DNA of 44,330 bases from Deltaproteobacteria bacterium (lineage in GTDB: Bacteria > Myxococcota_A > Polyangia > Haliangiales > JADYYK01). The stretch covers positions 1 through 44,330 of the forward strand of contig JADYYK010000033.1 in assembly GCA_020853705.1 (NCBI GenBank), read 5' to 3'. The notes below the pieces were generated by a model. It was not told where the DNA came from, made no database searches, and saw only the letters and a list, made by a program, of their open reading frames with translations. How positions within the stretch are numbered: position 1 is the first letter of the stretch; every line of letters starts with the position of its first letter. Shown here piece after piece: positions 12,254 to 20,234 of the stretch. Both the position numbers and the translations under genes were made by a program.

Positions 12254-12734
12254 AGTCCAAGCACATGGTCTTGACCTGCCCGACCCAGATCACGGTGCCG
12301 TACGCGGTCGCCACCTTGCGCGCGTCGGCCTCGGTGTCGAAGTAGACCGAGATGAGGTAGTTCTCGGCGCCCACGTCGGCGGCTGGCGGCGGGGCCTCGG
12401 CGACCGGGATGTCGCAGTTGGGGTCCTTGTGGAAGACCTCGTAGCCCAGCGCCTTGGCCGCCGCCTGGGCGTCCTTGAACGCCGTCGAGTCCTGCGGCGC
12501 CAGCGCGAAGTAGACGCCCCAGTACAGCTTGTCGTGCTGGATATCCGCCGCCTTCGGCAGGGCTGACGGCGCTGCGCTCGGCGCCCCCGTCGGCGCCGGG
12601 GTCTCGACCGGGCTGGCCGCCGGCGTCGGTGACGCGCTCGCGCTGGTGGACGGCGACGGCGCTGGCCGTGACTTCTTCTTGCAGCCAGCCAGCAGCGCAG
12701 CAGCAACCATCAGCCCGAGGGCGACACGCTTCAT
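12252..12734 (-). CDS. Small lipoprotein of unknown function
   Basis: 160 residues. The signal peptide ends in a clear lipobox, LLAGC at 14-18, followed by KKK and a Ser/Pro/Ala/Thr-rich linker (about 23-65). The C-terminal half (about 66-160) is a small mixed alpha/beta domain with ENYLISVYFDTEADARKVATAYG, which recalls SPOR/ferredoxin-like folds but lacks a match I can name. Lys after the lipidated Cys is consistent with outer-membrane sorting in other systems, though myxobacterial rules differ. Confidence 0.82.
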   Translation of the reverse strand: MKRVALGLMVAAALLAGCKKKSRPAPSPSTSASASPTPAASPVETPAPTGAPSAAPSALPKAADIQHDKLYWGVYFALAPQDSTAFKDAQAAAKALGYEVFHKDPNCDIPVAEAPPPAADVGAENYLISVYFDTEADARKVATAYGTVIWVGQVKTMCLD

Positions 12735-12759
12735 GGCGCCGACGATACTCGACCCGGCT

Positions 12760-12786
12760 GGCGACGTCGACGGCGCCGGCGTCGCC
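12760..12786 (-). terminator. Possible hairpin after the START-like gene
   Basis: GGCGACG at 12760-12766 pairs with CGTCGCC at 12780-12786, with a self-complementary GC-rich interior. It lies just past the end of the minus-strand START-like gene. GC-rich stems arise easily by chance here and there is no T-tract. Confidence 0.3.
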
Positions 12787-12789
12787 GCT

Positions 12790-13494
12790 CTACGACAGCC
12801 AGCGCAGCGCGGCGCCGCTCAGCTCCAGGGCGCCCGCCATGGGACGGGCCGCCGCCGCGGCCACGCTGGTCGCTCGCGCAGGCGCCCGCGGACTCGCGGC
12901 CGGCTGAGCCGGCACGCGCCGAGGCGACACCGCGAGCAGCGCGGCCGGCGGCGGCGGCGGTGGCAACCTGGCCTCCGCACGCGGCACCGGGGCCCTGGGC
13001 AGCACATGTGGCGCGCTGCCCTCGGCCAGGGCGGGCAACACCGTGCGCACGAAGGCCCGGAAACAATCGACGAACGAGCGCGCGTCGGGCGGCGTGATGG
13101 CCAGGCCGACCTCGCGCGCGAAGCCGGTCTCGACGCGATAGCGCATGATGGCCTGGCGCTCCGACGAGACCTCGAAGCTGACCGCGCCGCTCCAGCGGAA
13201 GCGCGAGCTGGGATGCGACTCCCAGGTCACCGTCATCGCCGCGGGGTCGACCTCGAAGCGCAGCCGGCAGCCCAGCATCACCTTCATCATCACCAGCGTC
13301 ATCGACACGTCGCTGCTGCCGCCCCGGGCCGCGCCGACCCCGCCGCTGACCCGGCTCACCACCGGCAGCCACTCGCGCCAGCGCCCGACGTCGGCGAACA
13401 GCTCGAAGCAGGTCAGCGCCGGCTGCGGCAGCGTGATCCAGCGATCCGCCACGCTGTCGGCGAACAGGTCCGACTCGTCGAAGAGGTGTTCCAC
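12790..13494 (-). CDS. SRPBCC (START-like) domain protein with Pro/Ala-rich tail
   Basis: About 234 residues from the GTG at 13494. Residues 1-145 look like a polyketide-cyclase/START-like domain (WITLPQPALTCFELFADVGRWREWLP, then WESHPSSRFRWSGAVSFE). Such domains hold a hydrophobic ligand or act as cyclases or lipid carriers. The last 70 residues are Pro/Ala/Arg-rich and look disordered. The start is uncertain because the frame stays open to 13971; I chose the GTG just before the first conserved-looking helix. Function unknown. Confidence 0.65.
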   Translation of the reverse strand: MEHLFDESDLFADSVADRWITLPQPALTCFELFADVGRWREWLPVVSRVSGGVGAARGGSSDVSMTLVMMKVMLGCRLRFEVDPAAMTVTWESHPSSRFRWSGAVSFEVSSERQAIMRYRVETGFAREVGLAITPPDARSFVDCFRAFVRTVLPALAEGSAPHVLPRAPVPRAEARLPPPPPPAALLAVSPRRVPAQPAASPRAPARATSVAAAAARPMAGALELSGAALRWLS

Positions 13495-13497
13495 GAG

Positions 13498-13513
13498 AGC
13501 TTGCTTCAGCAAG
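13498..13513. other. Short inverted repeat upstream of START-like gene
   Basis: GCTTGC and GCAAGC form a six-base stem around TTCA, four bases upstream of the chosen GTG start at 13494. It could be an operator half-site pair or an RNA hairpin near the start. The 237-base gap 13495-13731 otherwise holds the sigma54-type promoter of the divergent ferredoxin gene and nothing else I recognise. Confidence 0.35.
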
Positions 13514-13692
13514 CCTCGTGCCTCCGCCCTGCGCGCGCCGCCGCGGCCCGCCCCGCCTGCAATGTCAGCCGCTTGACCGAGGTGCGCTGGCTTGGTGCCT
13601 CGGGGCCCAGCCTCCCCGCACCGGGGAGAAGCCCCCTCACCCTGGGCCGCGAGCGACCCCGCGCATCCCCGCGAACCATGGCTCGTGCTGGC

Positions 13693-13708
13693 TGGCACCC
13701 CGGCTGCA
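13693..13708 (+). promoter_or_regulatory. Sigma54-type promoter of the ferredoxin gene
   Basis: TGGCAC, five bases, then CTGCA: the GG and GC pairs are separated by exactly ten bases, and the match to TGGCAC-N5-TTGCA differs at one base. Transcription would begin at about 13718, just before the GGGAGG ribosome binding site at 13721, giving a very short leader. An activator able to work with sigma54 is encoded at 9663, but nothing shows that it acts here. Confidence 0.6.
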
Positions 13709-13731
13709 AAGACCCCTCGCGGGAGGTCCCC

Positions 13732-14055
13732 ATGGCCACGATGATCACGACCGAGTGCATCAACTGCGGCGCGTGCGAGCCGGAGTGCCCCAACGAGGCG
13801 ATCAGTGAAGGCGACGGCGCCTACTTCATCGATCCCAACCTGTGCACCGAGTGCGTGGGCTTCCACGACTACGAGGCCTGCCAGGCCGTTTGCCCCGTGG
13901 AGTGCTGCGTCCCCGACCCCGACTACCGCGAGAGCGAGGCCACCCTGCTGGCGCGCGCCGCCAAGAACCACCCCGCCGAGCGCTTCCCGCGCCCGCTGCC
14001 CGCCGAGCTGACCCGCTTCTCCAACCCGGGTCGCCAGCGCGCCGCCAACGAGTAG
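13732..14055 (+). CDS. yfhL: YfhL-family 4Fe-4S ferredoxin
   Basis: A 107-residue 2[4Fe-4S] ferredoxin. Cluster motifs are CINCGACEPECPNEAI and CTECVGFHDYEACQAVCPVECC, the latter with the YfhL-type spacing between the second and third cysteines. The MATMITTECINCG start is typical of the YfhL family. It is an electron carrier; partners are not clear from context. The C-terminal tail after residue 60 is longer than in enteric YfhL. Good ribosome binding site (GGGAGG, 13721-13726). Confidence 0.92.
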   Translation: MATMITTECINCGACEPECPNEAISEGDGAYFIDPNLCTECVGFHDYEACQAVCPVECCVPDPDYRESEATLLARAAKNHPAERFPRPLPAELTRFSNPGRQRAANE

Positions 14056-14105
14056 TCGCCGCTACGTCAGCTGTGCAAGCGGCTGCACAGCGCAGTGCAA
14101 GCGGT

Positions 14106-14172
14106 GGTGTACAGGCGGAGCGGAGACGGAGACGGACGGCTTCAGCAGGCAGCGCGCGAGCCCTACGGGCTT
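14106..14172. terminator. Convergent intergenic repeat and weak hairpin
   Basis: This gap between convergent genes contains a GGAGCGGAGACGGAGACGGACGG run (about 14117-14138) like the one at 12186-12217. It is followed by AGCCC/GGGCT (14159-14163 with 14167-14171), a short stem around TAC. The stem includes the stop codon of the minus-strand gene. Terminator function is possible but the hairpin is weak. Confidence 0.35.
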
Positions 14173-15053
14173 CCGCTCGCCTGTCTGCAGAAGCCGATCT
14201 CGGTGGCCCCGGCATACTGCTTGGTGCTGAACGCAAAGCAGGTGCGCGTGCCCGAGCCCGACAGCCCGGCGCAGTCCGCGTTCATGCCCACGCGGCACAT
14301 GCGCAGACAGTCGAAGAAGCCGATGCTGTTGCCGACGCAGGCATAGCCTGGCGCGCACAGCGAGGCGTCACCACCACCGGCGACGTCGCAGAACGTCCCC
14401 TGCACCGCCCCCGACGAGGTCGGCCCGACGCACGAGCTCGAGCGATCGGCGTTGGGGAAGCAGTTGACGCCAGGGCCGCAAGGATCGAACTCGGTGTTGT
14501 CCTGCTGCGGATTGAGCGGGTTGCACTGCTGGGTGCAGAACTTGAAGCCGGTGATCGGAGTGCCCGCGCTGTTCGAGACCTGGGCGCAGATCCGGAACGC
14601 GGTGCCCGGGCAGTCGGCGTTGACGTCGCAGAACGGCTGGCAGGTGCCGTCGACACACACCGACCCCTTCATGCAGATGCCCTGGCCGTCCCCGGTGCAG
14701 TTGGCGTAGTTCGGCGTGGTGCCGACCGCGACGCACGAGGTGGTGTTGAAGTTGGGCGCCGGGATGCTGCAGGTCTGGGTCGCGCTGCAGCCGCACTGCG
14801 GCGCGGTGTCACACGCGCCGCCGGCGATGGGCGGCGTGCAGGTCGAGCTGTCGGGCCCCACGCTGCCGTCGATCACGCGCGCATCGACCGCCACCGAGCC
14901 ATCGCCGGTCACGCTGCCGTCGTCGCCGCCGCCCCCGTCCACCCGGACGCCACTGTCCACCCGCGACAGCCCCGCATCATCATCACCCTGCTTGGCCGTC
15001 GCACACCCGGCCAGCAGCAGGGAAACCGAGAAAAGGAAACCGGCCTTACGCAT
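14163..15053 (-). CDS. Cys-rich lipoprotein with Asp/Gly-rich linker
   Basis: About 296 residues from the ATG at 15053 (MRKAGFLF); a TTG at 15059 is an alternative. The lipobox LLAGC is followed by an Asp/Gly/Ser/Val-rich linker (to about residue 70). The rest has roughly 20 cysteines in short disulfide-style modules (CTPPIAGGACDTAPQCGC, CMKGSVCVDGTCQPFCDVNADC). This pattern is very common in myxobacterial surface lipoproteins annotated as hypothetical. Function unknown; an AGGAG lies ten bases before the ATG. Confidence 0.85.
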   Translation of the reverse strand: MRKAGFLFSVSLLLAGCATAKQGDDDAGLSRVDSGVRVDGGGGDDGSVTGDGSVAVDARVIDGSVGPDSSTCTPPIAGGACDTAPQCGCSATQTCSIPAPNFNTTSCVAVGTTPNYANCTGDGQGICMKGSVCVDGTCQPFCDVNADCPGTAFRICAQVSNSAGTPITGFKFCTQQCNPLNPQQDNTEFDPCGPGVNCFPNADRSSSCVGPTSSGAVQGTFCDVAGGGDASLCAPGYACVGNSIGFFDCLRMCRVGMNADCAGLSGSGTRTCFAFSTKQYAGATEIGFCRQASGSP

Positions 15054-15126
15054 AAGCAACGAACTCCTACCACGGCCTCAAACCGTCAGGATACACGGAA
15101 ATGGTTCACTCCGCGGTGTCCTGGCG

Positions 15127-15909
15127 CTAACCCAGCGTAACGACGACCGGGGCGTGATCAGACGGGTTCTCCGAGCCGTCACGGGGCTCACGCTCGTCTC
15201 GGTCGATGATTGCGCCCCGCACCCGCGCCGCCAGCGGCGGGGTGACCAGGACATGGTCGATGCGCAGGCCGTCGTCCTTGCGCAGCGACCCGGCGCGATA
15301 GTCCCACCAGCTGTACATGCCGGCGTCGGCGACACACATGCGATAGGCGTCGGCCACGCCCCAGCCCGTGATGCTGGCCAGCGCGGCGCGCGCGTCGGGG
15401 TGAAACAGCACCTCGCGCTCCCACTTCTCGGGCAGCTTCACGTCGCGCGCCTCGGGCGCCACGTTGAAGTCGCCGCACAGCGCCAGCTGCTGATCGGTGC
15501 GCGCGTGGCGGCCCAGCCAGGCCCGCAGGCGCGCATACCAGGCCAGCTTGTAGCGAAACTTGTCGGAGTCGAGCGTGCCGCCGTTGGGGGCATAGACGCA
15601 CACCACGCGGATGCCCTCGATGGTGGCGGCCAGCAGGCGCTGCTGCGGGTCGTCGACCTCGTCACCGAGCCCGCGCACCACCTCGCTGGCCGGCGCGCGC
15701 GACAGGATGGCCACGCCGTTGTAGGTCTTCTGCCCGTTCAGCGTCAGCTGGTAGCCGAGGTCGGCCAGCGCCTCACCCGGGAAGCGCGCGTCCTCGACCT
15801 TGGTCTCCTGCAGGCACAGGATGTCGGGCTGGTGCCTGGCGGTCCACGCCACCACACGATCGTGGCGGGCCCTGATGGAGTTGACATTCCACGTCGCGAG
15901 CGTCGGCAC
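15127..15909 (-). CDS. xth: Exodeoxyribonuclease III (AP endonuclease)
   Basis: A 260-residue enzyme of the exonuclease-endonuclease-phosphatase family, acting in base excision repair at abasic sites and on 3' ends. Motifs present: TWNVNSIRAR, catalytic E35 in LQETK, the GDFNVAPEARD block, RIDHVL and the terminal SDHAPVVV. Length and N-terminus match bacterial Xth. Together with the Fpg/MutM glycosylase at 19259 the window holds two sequential base-excision activities, though the genes are not adjacent. Confidence 0.96.
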   Translation of the reverse strand: MPTLATWNVNSIRARHDRVVAWTARHQPDILCLQETKVEDARFPGEALADLGYQLTLNGQKTYNGVAILSRAPASEVVRGLGDEVDDPQQRLLAATIEGIRVVCVYAPNGGTLDSDKFRYKLAWYARLRAWLGRHARTDQQLALCGDFNVAPEARDVKLPEKWEREVLFHPDARAALASITGWGVADAYRMCVADAGMYSWWDYRAGSLRKDDGLRIDHVLVTPPLAARVRGAIIDRDEREPRDGSENPSDHAPVVVTLG

Positions 15910-15929
15910 CCGCGCACGCTATCACGCGG

Positions 15930-17690
15930 CTACGGCGGCGCGCTGCCCTCCACCACCAGCAGCCGCTGCCGCGCCGCCACCCCGCGCACTACATCGAGCG
16001 TCCCGCTGGGCCAGCGCACCTCGACGTGGGCCCGCGCCGCCGCGCCCAGGCCGAAGTGCAGCCCGGAAGCTCCGGTCGACGCGAACGAGCCGCCCCCGAA
16101 GCGCCAGCGCGTCTGCGTCGCGCCGCCCGGCACCGGCGTCACCCGCACCCGCGCCCCGATGCCGTCGCGGTTCGAGACCACCCCGCGCAGCCCGACCTCG
16201 AGCCAGCCCCCGCGCGCGCCGTCGTTGCGCAGCAGCAAGGTCCGCCCCGGCGTGGGCATCGACCCCATCCCGACCGCCAGATCGAGATCACCATCGCCGT
16301 CATAGTCGGCAGCCGCCACGCCGCGCGCCTCGCCACGATCCCAGGCGTCGCTGCCCGGCGCCTCCGGCTCCAGGCGCCCGCCGCCGACGCCGCGCCACAG
16401 CATGTCGGGCTGGCGCTCGCCCTCGGGCACCAGCTCCTCGGAGTGCACCCGACCGTTGGCCACGAACAGATCCAGCACGCCGTCCTGATCGAAGTCGAAC
16501 CACACCGCGCCCCACCCGGTGGCCCCCCACTCGCCCGAGGCCGGGTCGGTGTAGGCCGCCATGAAGCCCGCCATCGCGGCGTCGAACGGCGACGCCCCCG
16601 GGTCGTAGACCCGGTACACCGGCACACCCTGCGCCGGATCGTTGAAGCCGTGGCCACGCACGCCCGCCGCCGCCGCGCCATCGCTGAAGCGGCCGCCCGC
16701 CTGCACATGCAGCAGGTTCGCCATCAGGTTGGTCTGGTACAGATCGACGTCACCGTCGCCGTCGAAGTCGCCCGGCGCGGCGCCCATGCCGAACACCTTG
16801 CTGTCGAGGCCGACCTCGGCCGCGACCTCGGTCAGCACCCCGCCGTCGTTGCGGTACAGCCGATCTGGCGCATAAAACAGCCCAAAGTCATTGACGACCC
16901 ATAAATCCACATCGCCATCGTCGTCGAAATCGATCCAGGCCGCCGCCAGGGTGGGATCGTCCACGTGCACCGGCGAGGTCAGCACCTCCTCGAAGCGCCC
17001 GCCCAGGTTGTGCAGCAGGTGGTTCTGCGACCCCATGTAGGCGCGCGGAAACGGCATCGTCGGCGTGATGCCCGCGACATAGGTGCCCACGAACAGATCG
17101 AGCCGCCCGTCACCGTCATAGTCGCCGAACGCCGCCACCGCCCCCAGCTCGCGCTCGCCGCCGTCCAGCCCCCAGGCCGCGCTGCCGTCCATGAAGCGTC
17201 CGTCGCCCTGGTTCACGTACAGCCGATCGGCCCCGGTGCGCAGCAGGTAGAGATCGACGTCGCCGTCATTGTCGACATCGGCCGCGGCACAGCCGACCAC
17301 GCCGCCGATGGCCACGCCGGCCGCCGCCGCGACCTCGCTGAAGTGCCCGACGCCGTCATTCCGGTACAGCGCGCTGGGCACATAGTCTCCCGCCAGCAGC
17401 AGGTCCTGATCGCCATCGCCGTCGTGGTCCAGCCAGCACACCCCGCTGCCGATGAAGCGATCGGGATCGAACCGGTTGACGAACGAGAGCCCGGCGCCGG
17501 CGCCGACCTCGGTGAACGGCCCCGGGATGTGCGCCCCGGCGTCGCCACCAGCATCGACCCACCCGGCGTCGCCGCCCGCAGCGCCGTCCACGGCCGCGTC
17601 AGGCACCCCGTCCGGCGGCAGGCTGCACCCCAGCCACCCCGCGAGCAGCGCTTGCAAGCCAGCCGGCCAGGCCAGGGTCCGCCAGGTCAC
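15930..17690 (-). CDS. FG-GAP/VCBS repeat protein with ASPIC/UnbV C-terminus
   Basis: A 586-residue exported protein. Seven calcium-loop FG-GAP repeats (for example DHDGDGDQDLLLAG, DYDGDGRLDLFVGT, DFDDDGDVDLWVVN) would build a beta-propeller at about 55-490. The ASPIC/UnbV domain is at about 510-586 (NRDGIGARVRV, then VEVRWPSGTLDVV). This is the CRTAC1 architecture. I start at the GTG at 17690, four bases after the CHAD stop, which gives a signal peptide ending at LLAGWLGC and suggests a lipoprotein. Biological role unknown. Confidence 0.9.
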   Translation of the reverse strand: MTWRTLAWPAGLQALLAGWLGCSLPPDGVPDAAVDGAAGGDAGWVDAGGDAGAHIPGPFTEVGAGAGLSFVNRFDPDRFIGSGVCWLDHDGDGDQDLLLAGDYVPSALYRNDGVGHFSEVAAAAGVAIGGVVGCAAADVDNDGDVDLYLLRTGADRLYVNQGDGRFMDGSAAWGLDGGERELGAVAAFGDYDGDGRLDLFVGTYVAGITPTMPFPRAYMGSQNHLLHNLGGRFEEVLTSPVHVDDPTLAAAWIDFDDDGDVDLWVVNDFGLFYAPDRLYRNDGGVLTEVAAEVGLDSKVFGMGAAPGDFDGDGDVDLYQTNLMANLLHVQAGGRFSDGAAAAGVRGHGFNDPAQGVPVYRVYDPGASPFDAAMAGFMAAYTDPASGEWGATGWGAVWFDFDQDGVLDLFVANGRVHSEELVPEGERQPDMLWRGVGGGRLEPEAPGSDAWDRGEARGVAAADYDGDGDLDLAVGMGSMPTPGRTLLLRNDGARGGWLEVGLRGVVSNRDGIGARVRVTPVPGGATQTRWRFGGGSFASTGASGLHFGLGAAARAHVEVRWPSGTLDVVRGVAARQRLLVVEGSAPP

Positions 17691-17694
17691 CGCC

Positions 17695-18639
17695 TCAGGA
17701 TAGCGCGCCTGCCCCCGCGCCACCCGCGTCAAGCGTCGGCGCTGCCGCCAGCCACAGCTTGCGCGGCAGGTCACTCTCCAGCAGCCGCTCGATCTCGCCG
17801 GCCACATGGGCCGCCTGCTCGGCGCGCCGGTCGGCCAGCGCCGCCAGCGTGGTCAGCGCGTCGCGCTTGACCTCGCCCACGCTCTGCTCGGCCAGGGCCT
17901 CCAGGGCCCCGATCAGCACGTCACGATCGTGCAGCTGCCCGAGCAGCTCCTGCAGCGGCACCAGCTCGGCCAGCAGCACGGGCGCGCCGCCGACCACCCC
18001 GTCGACCAGCTCGAGCTGGTAGCGCAGCCGCTTGGCCGCGATGCGCAGGGCATGCGCGGGCGCCTCGTCGAGGGTGCGCAGCGCCACCCGCGCGCGCCTG
18101 AGCACCCGCTCGAGCTCCACGCCCAGCCGACGCACCAGACGCCCGCCGCCCAGCCGACCACCATGGGCCAGCCCCTCCAGCTCGGCCATCAGCTGCGGCA
18201 CCGTGCGCATCTCCCAGCGCCCCAGCGCGCTGACCAGCCCCTGCTCGCGATCGGGCAGCCGCGCGCGCGCCTCCGCCAGCAGCGCCTGCAGCGCGTGGGC
18301 CGGCGCCGCCGGCCCCAGCTCGGCGCGCAGCGCGGCCACCAGCTCGGCGCGCACGTGCAGATCGCGGACCTCGCCCAGCGCGTCCTGCAGCCGCTTGACG
18401 CGCCGGCCCAGCCGCTCGGCGCGCGCCTCGGCGGCGTCGCCGCGGGCCAGCAGGCGCAGCGCCGCCCGCAGCCGCCGCGTCGCCACCCGCATGTCGTGCA
18501 CGTCGGCGGCGCCGCGTCGTGACAGCACCGCCTGCTGGTAGCGTCGCACGTCGTGCAGGCGCGCCAGCGTCAGCCGCGCAGCCGCCTCACCCAGCGGGGT
18601 GTCCTCGGTCAGCCCATCGACCGCGGTCGGGCGCGCCAC
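17695..18639 (-). CDS. CHAD-domain protein
   Basis: A 314-residue all-alpha protein with two CHAD half-repeats. Conserved His and basic residues are visible in DVHDMRVATRRLRAALRLL and HALRIAAKRLRYQLELV. CHAD domains bind inorganic polyphosphate and associate with polyphosphate granules. The GTG start shares a base with the pyrophosphatase stop (TAGTG), so the two are probably translated together. There is no CYTH domain, the usual partner, in this protein. Confidence 0.92.
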   Translation of the reverse strand: MARPTAVDGLTEDTPLGEAAARLTLARLHDVRRYQQAVLSRRGAADVHDMRVATRRLRAALRLLARGDAAEARAERLGRRVKRLQDALGEVRDLHVRAELVAALRAELGPAAPAHALQALLAEARARLPDREQGLVSALGRWEMRTVPQLMAELEGLAHGGRLGGGRLVRRLGVELERVLRRARVALRTLDEAPAHALRIAAKRLRYQLELVDGVVGGAPVLLAELVPLQELLGQLHDRDVLIGALEALAEQSVGEVKRDALTTLAALADRRAEQAAHVAGEIERLLESDLPRKLWLAAAPTLDAGGAGAGALS

Positions 18640-19199
18640 TACTTGCTCCGCCGGCGCGACGGCTTGACCGCGCGCGTCGCCGCGTCGATGGTGGCCTCGG
18701 CCTCCGAGGGGCCGCCCCAGCCGATGATGCGGGGGTCCTTGTTCTGCGAGAACACCACCGCGATGAAGAAGTGCTCGAGCTCCTTGCGCAGGCGCGCGGG
18801 CAGCTCGTACACGCTCTTGAGCTGCTCCAGCCGGCGCGCCTTGAGCGGCGCCACGATGACGCGGTCATTGCGCTCGCGCCCCAGCGGCCGGCCGTCGGGC
18901 CCCTTGCCGTTCTGCTCCAGCTGGACCACGCCGATGACGCGGCCCTCGATGACCACCCCGGGATAGGTCGGCGTCTCCCACAGCACCATGGCGTCGAGCG
19001 GGTCGCCGTCGACCGCGCGAGTGCCCGGCACGAAGCCCCAGTCGTAGGGATACACCAGCCCCACCGGCAACGGCCGCGCCACCACCCTGGCGCCCAGGGC
19101 CGGCTCGTACTTCAGCTTCACGGTGGCGCCACGCGGCGACTCGACCACCACGTGGACCGCGCCAGGGCCGGGCCGAGCCGGCAGATCGTGAAGGGCCAT
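18639..19199 (-). CDS. ppa: Inorganic pyrophosphatase, soluble family I
   Basis: A 186-residue enzyme that hydrolyses pyrophosphate and so pulls biosynthetic reactions forward. The family I signature DGDPLDAMVL is present, with YPYDWGFVPGT upstream and KDP with a late Trp downstream. I start at the ATG at 19199 (MALHDLP); the frame is open to 19487 but that part overlaps mutM. Its stop overlaps the CHAD gene start. Confidence 0.93.
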   Translation of the reverse strand: MALHDLPARPGPGAVHVVVESPRGATVKLKYEPALGARVVARPLPVGLVYPYDWGFVPGTRAVDGDPLDAMVLWETPTYPGVVIEGRVIGVVQLEQNGKGPDGRPLGRERNDRVIVAPLKARRLEQLKSVYELPARLRKELEHFFIAVVFSQNKDPRIIGWGGPSEAEATIDAATRAVKPSRRRSK

Positions 19200-19258
19200 C
19201 TGCTTGCACAATAGCCGGCAGCTGATCACGCCGACAAGCAAAACGAGCGGCACGCCCC

Positions 19259-20230
19259 CTATTTTTCGCCGGCACCACCGTCTGCGCCGGGCTCGGTGTC
19301 CCGGAGCCCACGGCGCGCCAGCTTGCCCTCCTCGAGCTCCTCGAGCGTGCGCGGCCAGTCCTCGCGCAGCAGGCGCGACAGCGCGCGGTCGGCCAGCAGC
19401 TTGCCCCCGGTCTGGCAGCGCGCGCAGTAGTTGCTCTCGTTGGCCGCGTGCACGATGCGCTGCACCGGCGCGCCGCAGTCGGGGCACGGCTTGCCGAAGC
19501 GCCCGTGCACCGCCATCTCGTCGCGGAACGCCGTCACCTTCTCGGGGAAGCCGTCACCGACCTCGGCCGACAGCCGCGCCGTCCACTCGCCCAGCACCGC
19601 GTGGGTCGCCGCCAGCAGGCGCGCGAAGTCGGCCTCGACCATGCGCTTGGTCAGCTTGACCGGCGACATGCGCGCCCGGTGCAGGATCTCGTCCGAGTAG
19701 GCGTTGCCGATGCCGCTCAGCAGGTGCGGATCGGTCAGGGCGCGCTTGATGGTGTGGTTCTCGCGCGTCAGCGCGGCCTGGAAGGCGGCCAGCGTCGCCC
19801 CCATCGGCTCCAGGCCGCCGGGGTCGAGCGCCGCCAGCGCCGCCGCCCCGCGCACGAGGTGGATCGACGCCCGCTTCCGGGTCGATGCCTCGGTCAGAAA
19901 CAGCGTGCCGCGCGCGAACCCGAAGCGCGCCAGCTCCAGCTTGGGCGCGATGGCCGGCCTGGTCACGCCAGGATCGCGCCAGCGCAGGCGCCCCGCGATC
20001 ATGAGGTGGATGACCAGGAACAGCTCGTCGGCCTGGTCGTGCAGCTCGAACACGATGCGCTTGCCGACCCGGCGCAGCCCGGTCACCTTGCGCCCCACGA
20101 TGGCCTTCAGCGGCGGCTCGAACGAGCGCACCACGAACGCGCTGCGCACCGTCACGCTGTCCACCGCCGCGCCGACCACGCGCGGCCCGAGCTTCTCCAG
20201 GTAGACCTCGACGTCCGGCAGCTCCGGCAT
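19259..20230 (-). CDS. mutM: Formamidopyrimidine-DNA glycosylase family (Fpg/MutM)
   Basis: A 323-residue glycosylase/AP lyase that removes oxidised purines. The N-terminus MPELPDVEVY supplies catalytic P2 and E3. The beta-strand lysine is in VGKRIVFEL, the H2TH region includes LSGIGNAYSDEILHRARMSP, and a CPDCG...CARCQ zinc finger lies at about 248-273. After the finger there is an extra 50-residue tail rich in Arg, Leu and Glu that classical Fpg lacks. It begins four bases after the Ig-like lipoprotein gene. A Nei-type specificity cannot be excluded. Confidence 0.93.
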   Translation of the reverse strand: MPELPDVEVYLEKLGPRVVGAAVDSVTVRSAFVVRSFEPPLKAIVGRKVTGLRRVGKRIVFELHDQADELFLVIHLMIAGRLRWRDPGVTRPAIAPKLELARFGFARGTLFLTEASTRKRASIHLVRGAAALAALDPGGLEPMGATLAAFQAALTRENHTIKRALTDPHLLSGIGNAYSDEILHRARMSPVKLTKRMVEADFARLLAATHAVLGEWTARLSAEVGDGFPEKVTAFRDEMAVHGRFGKPCPDCGAPVQRIVHAANESNYCARCQTGGKLLADRALSRLLREDWPRTLEELEEGKLARRGLRDTEPGADGGAGEK

Positions 20231-20234
20231 TCTG

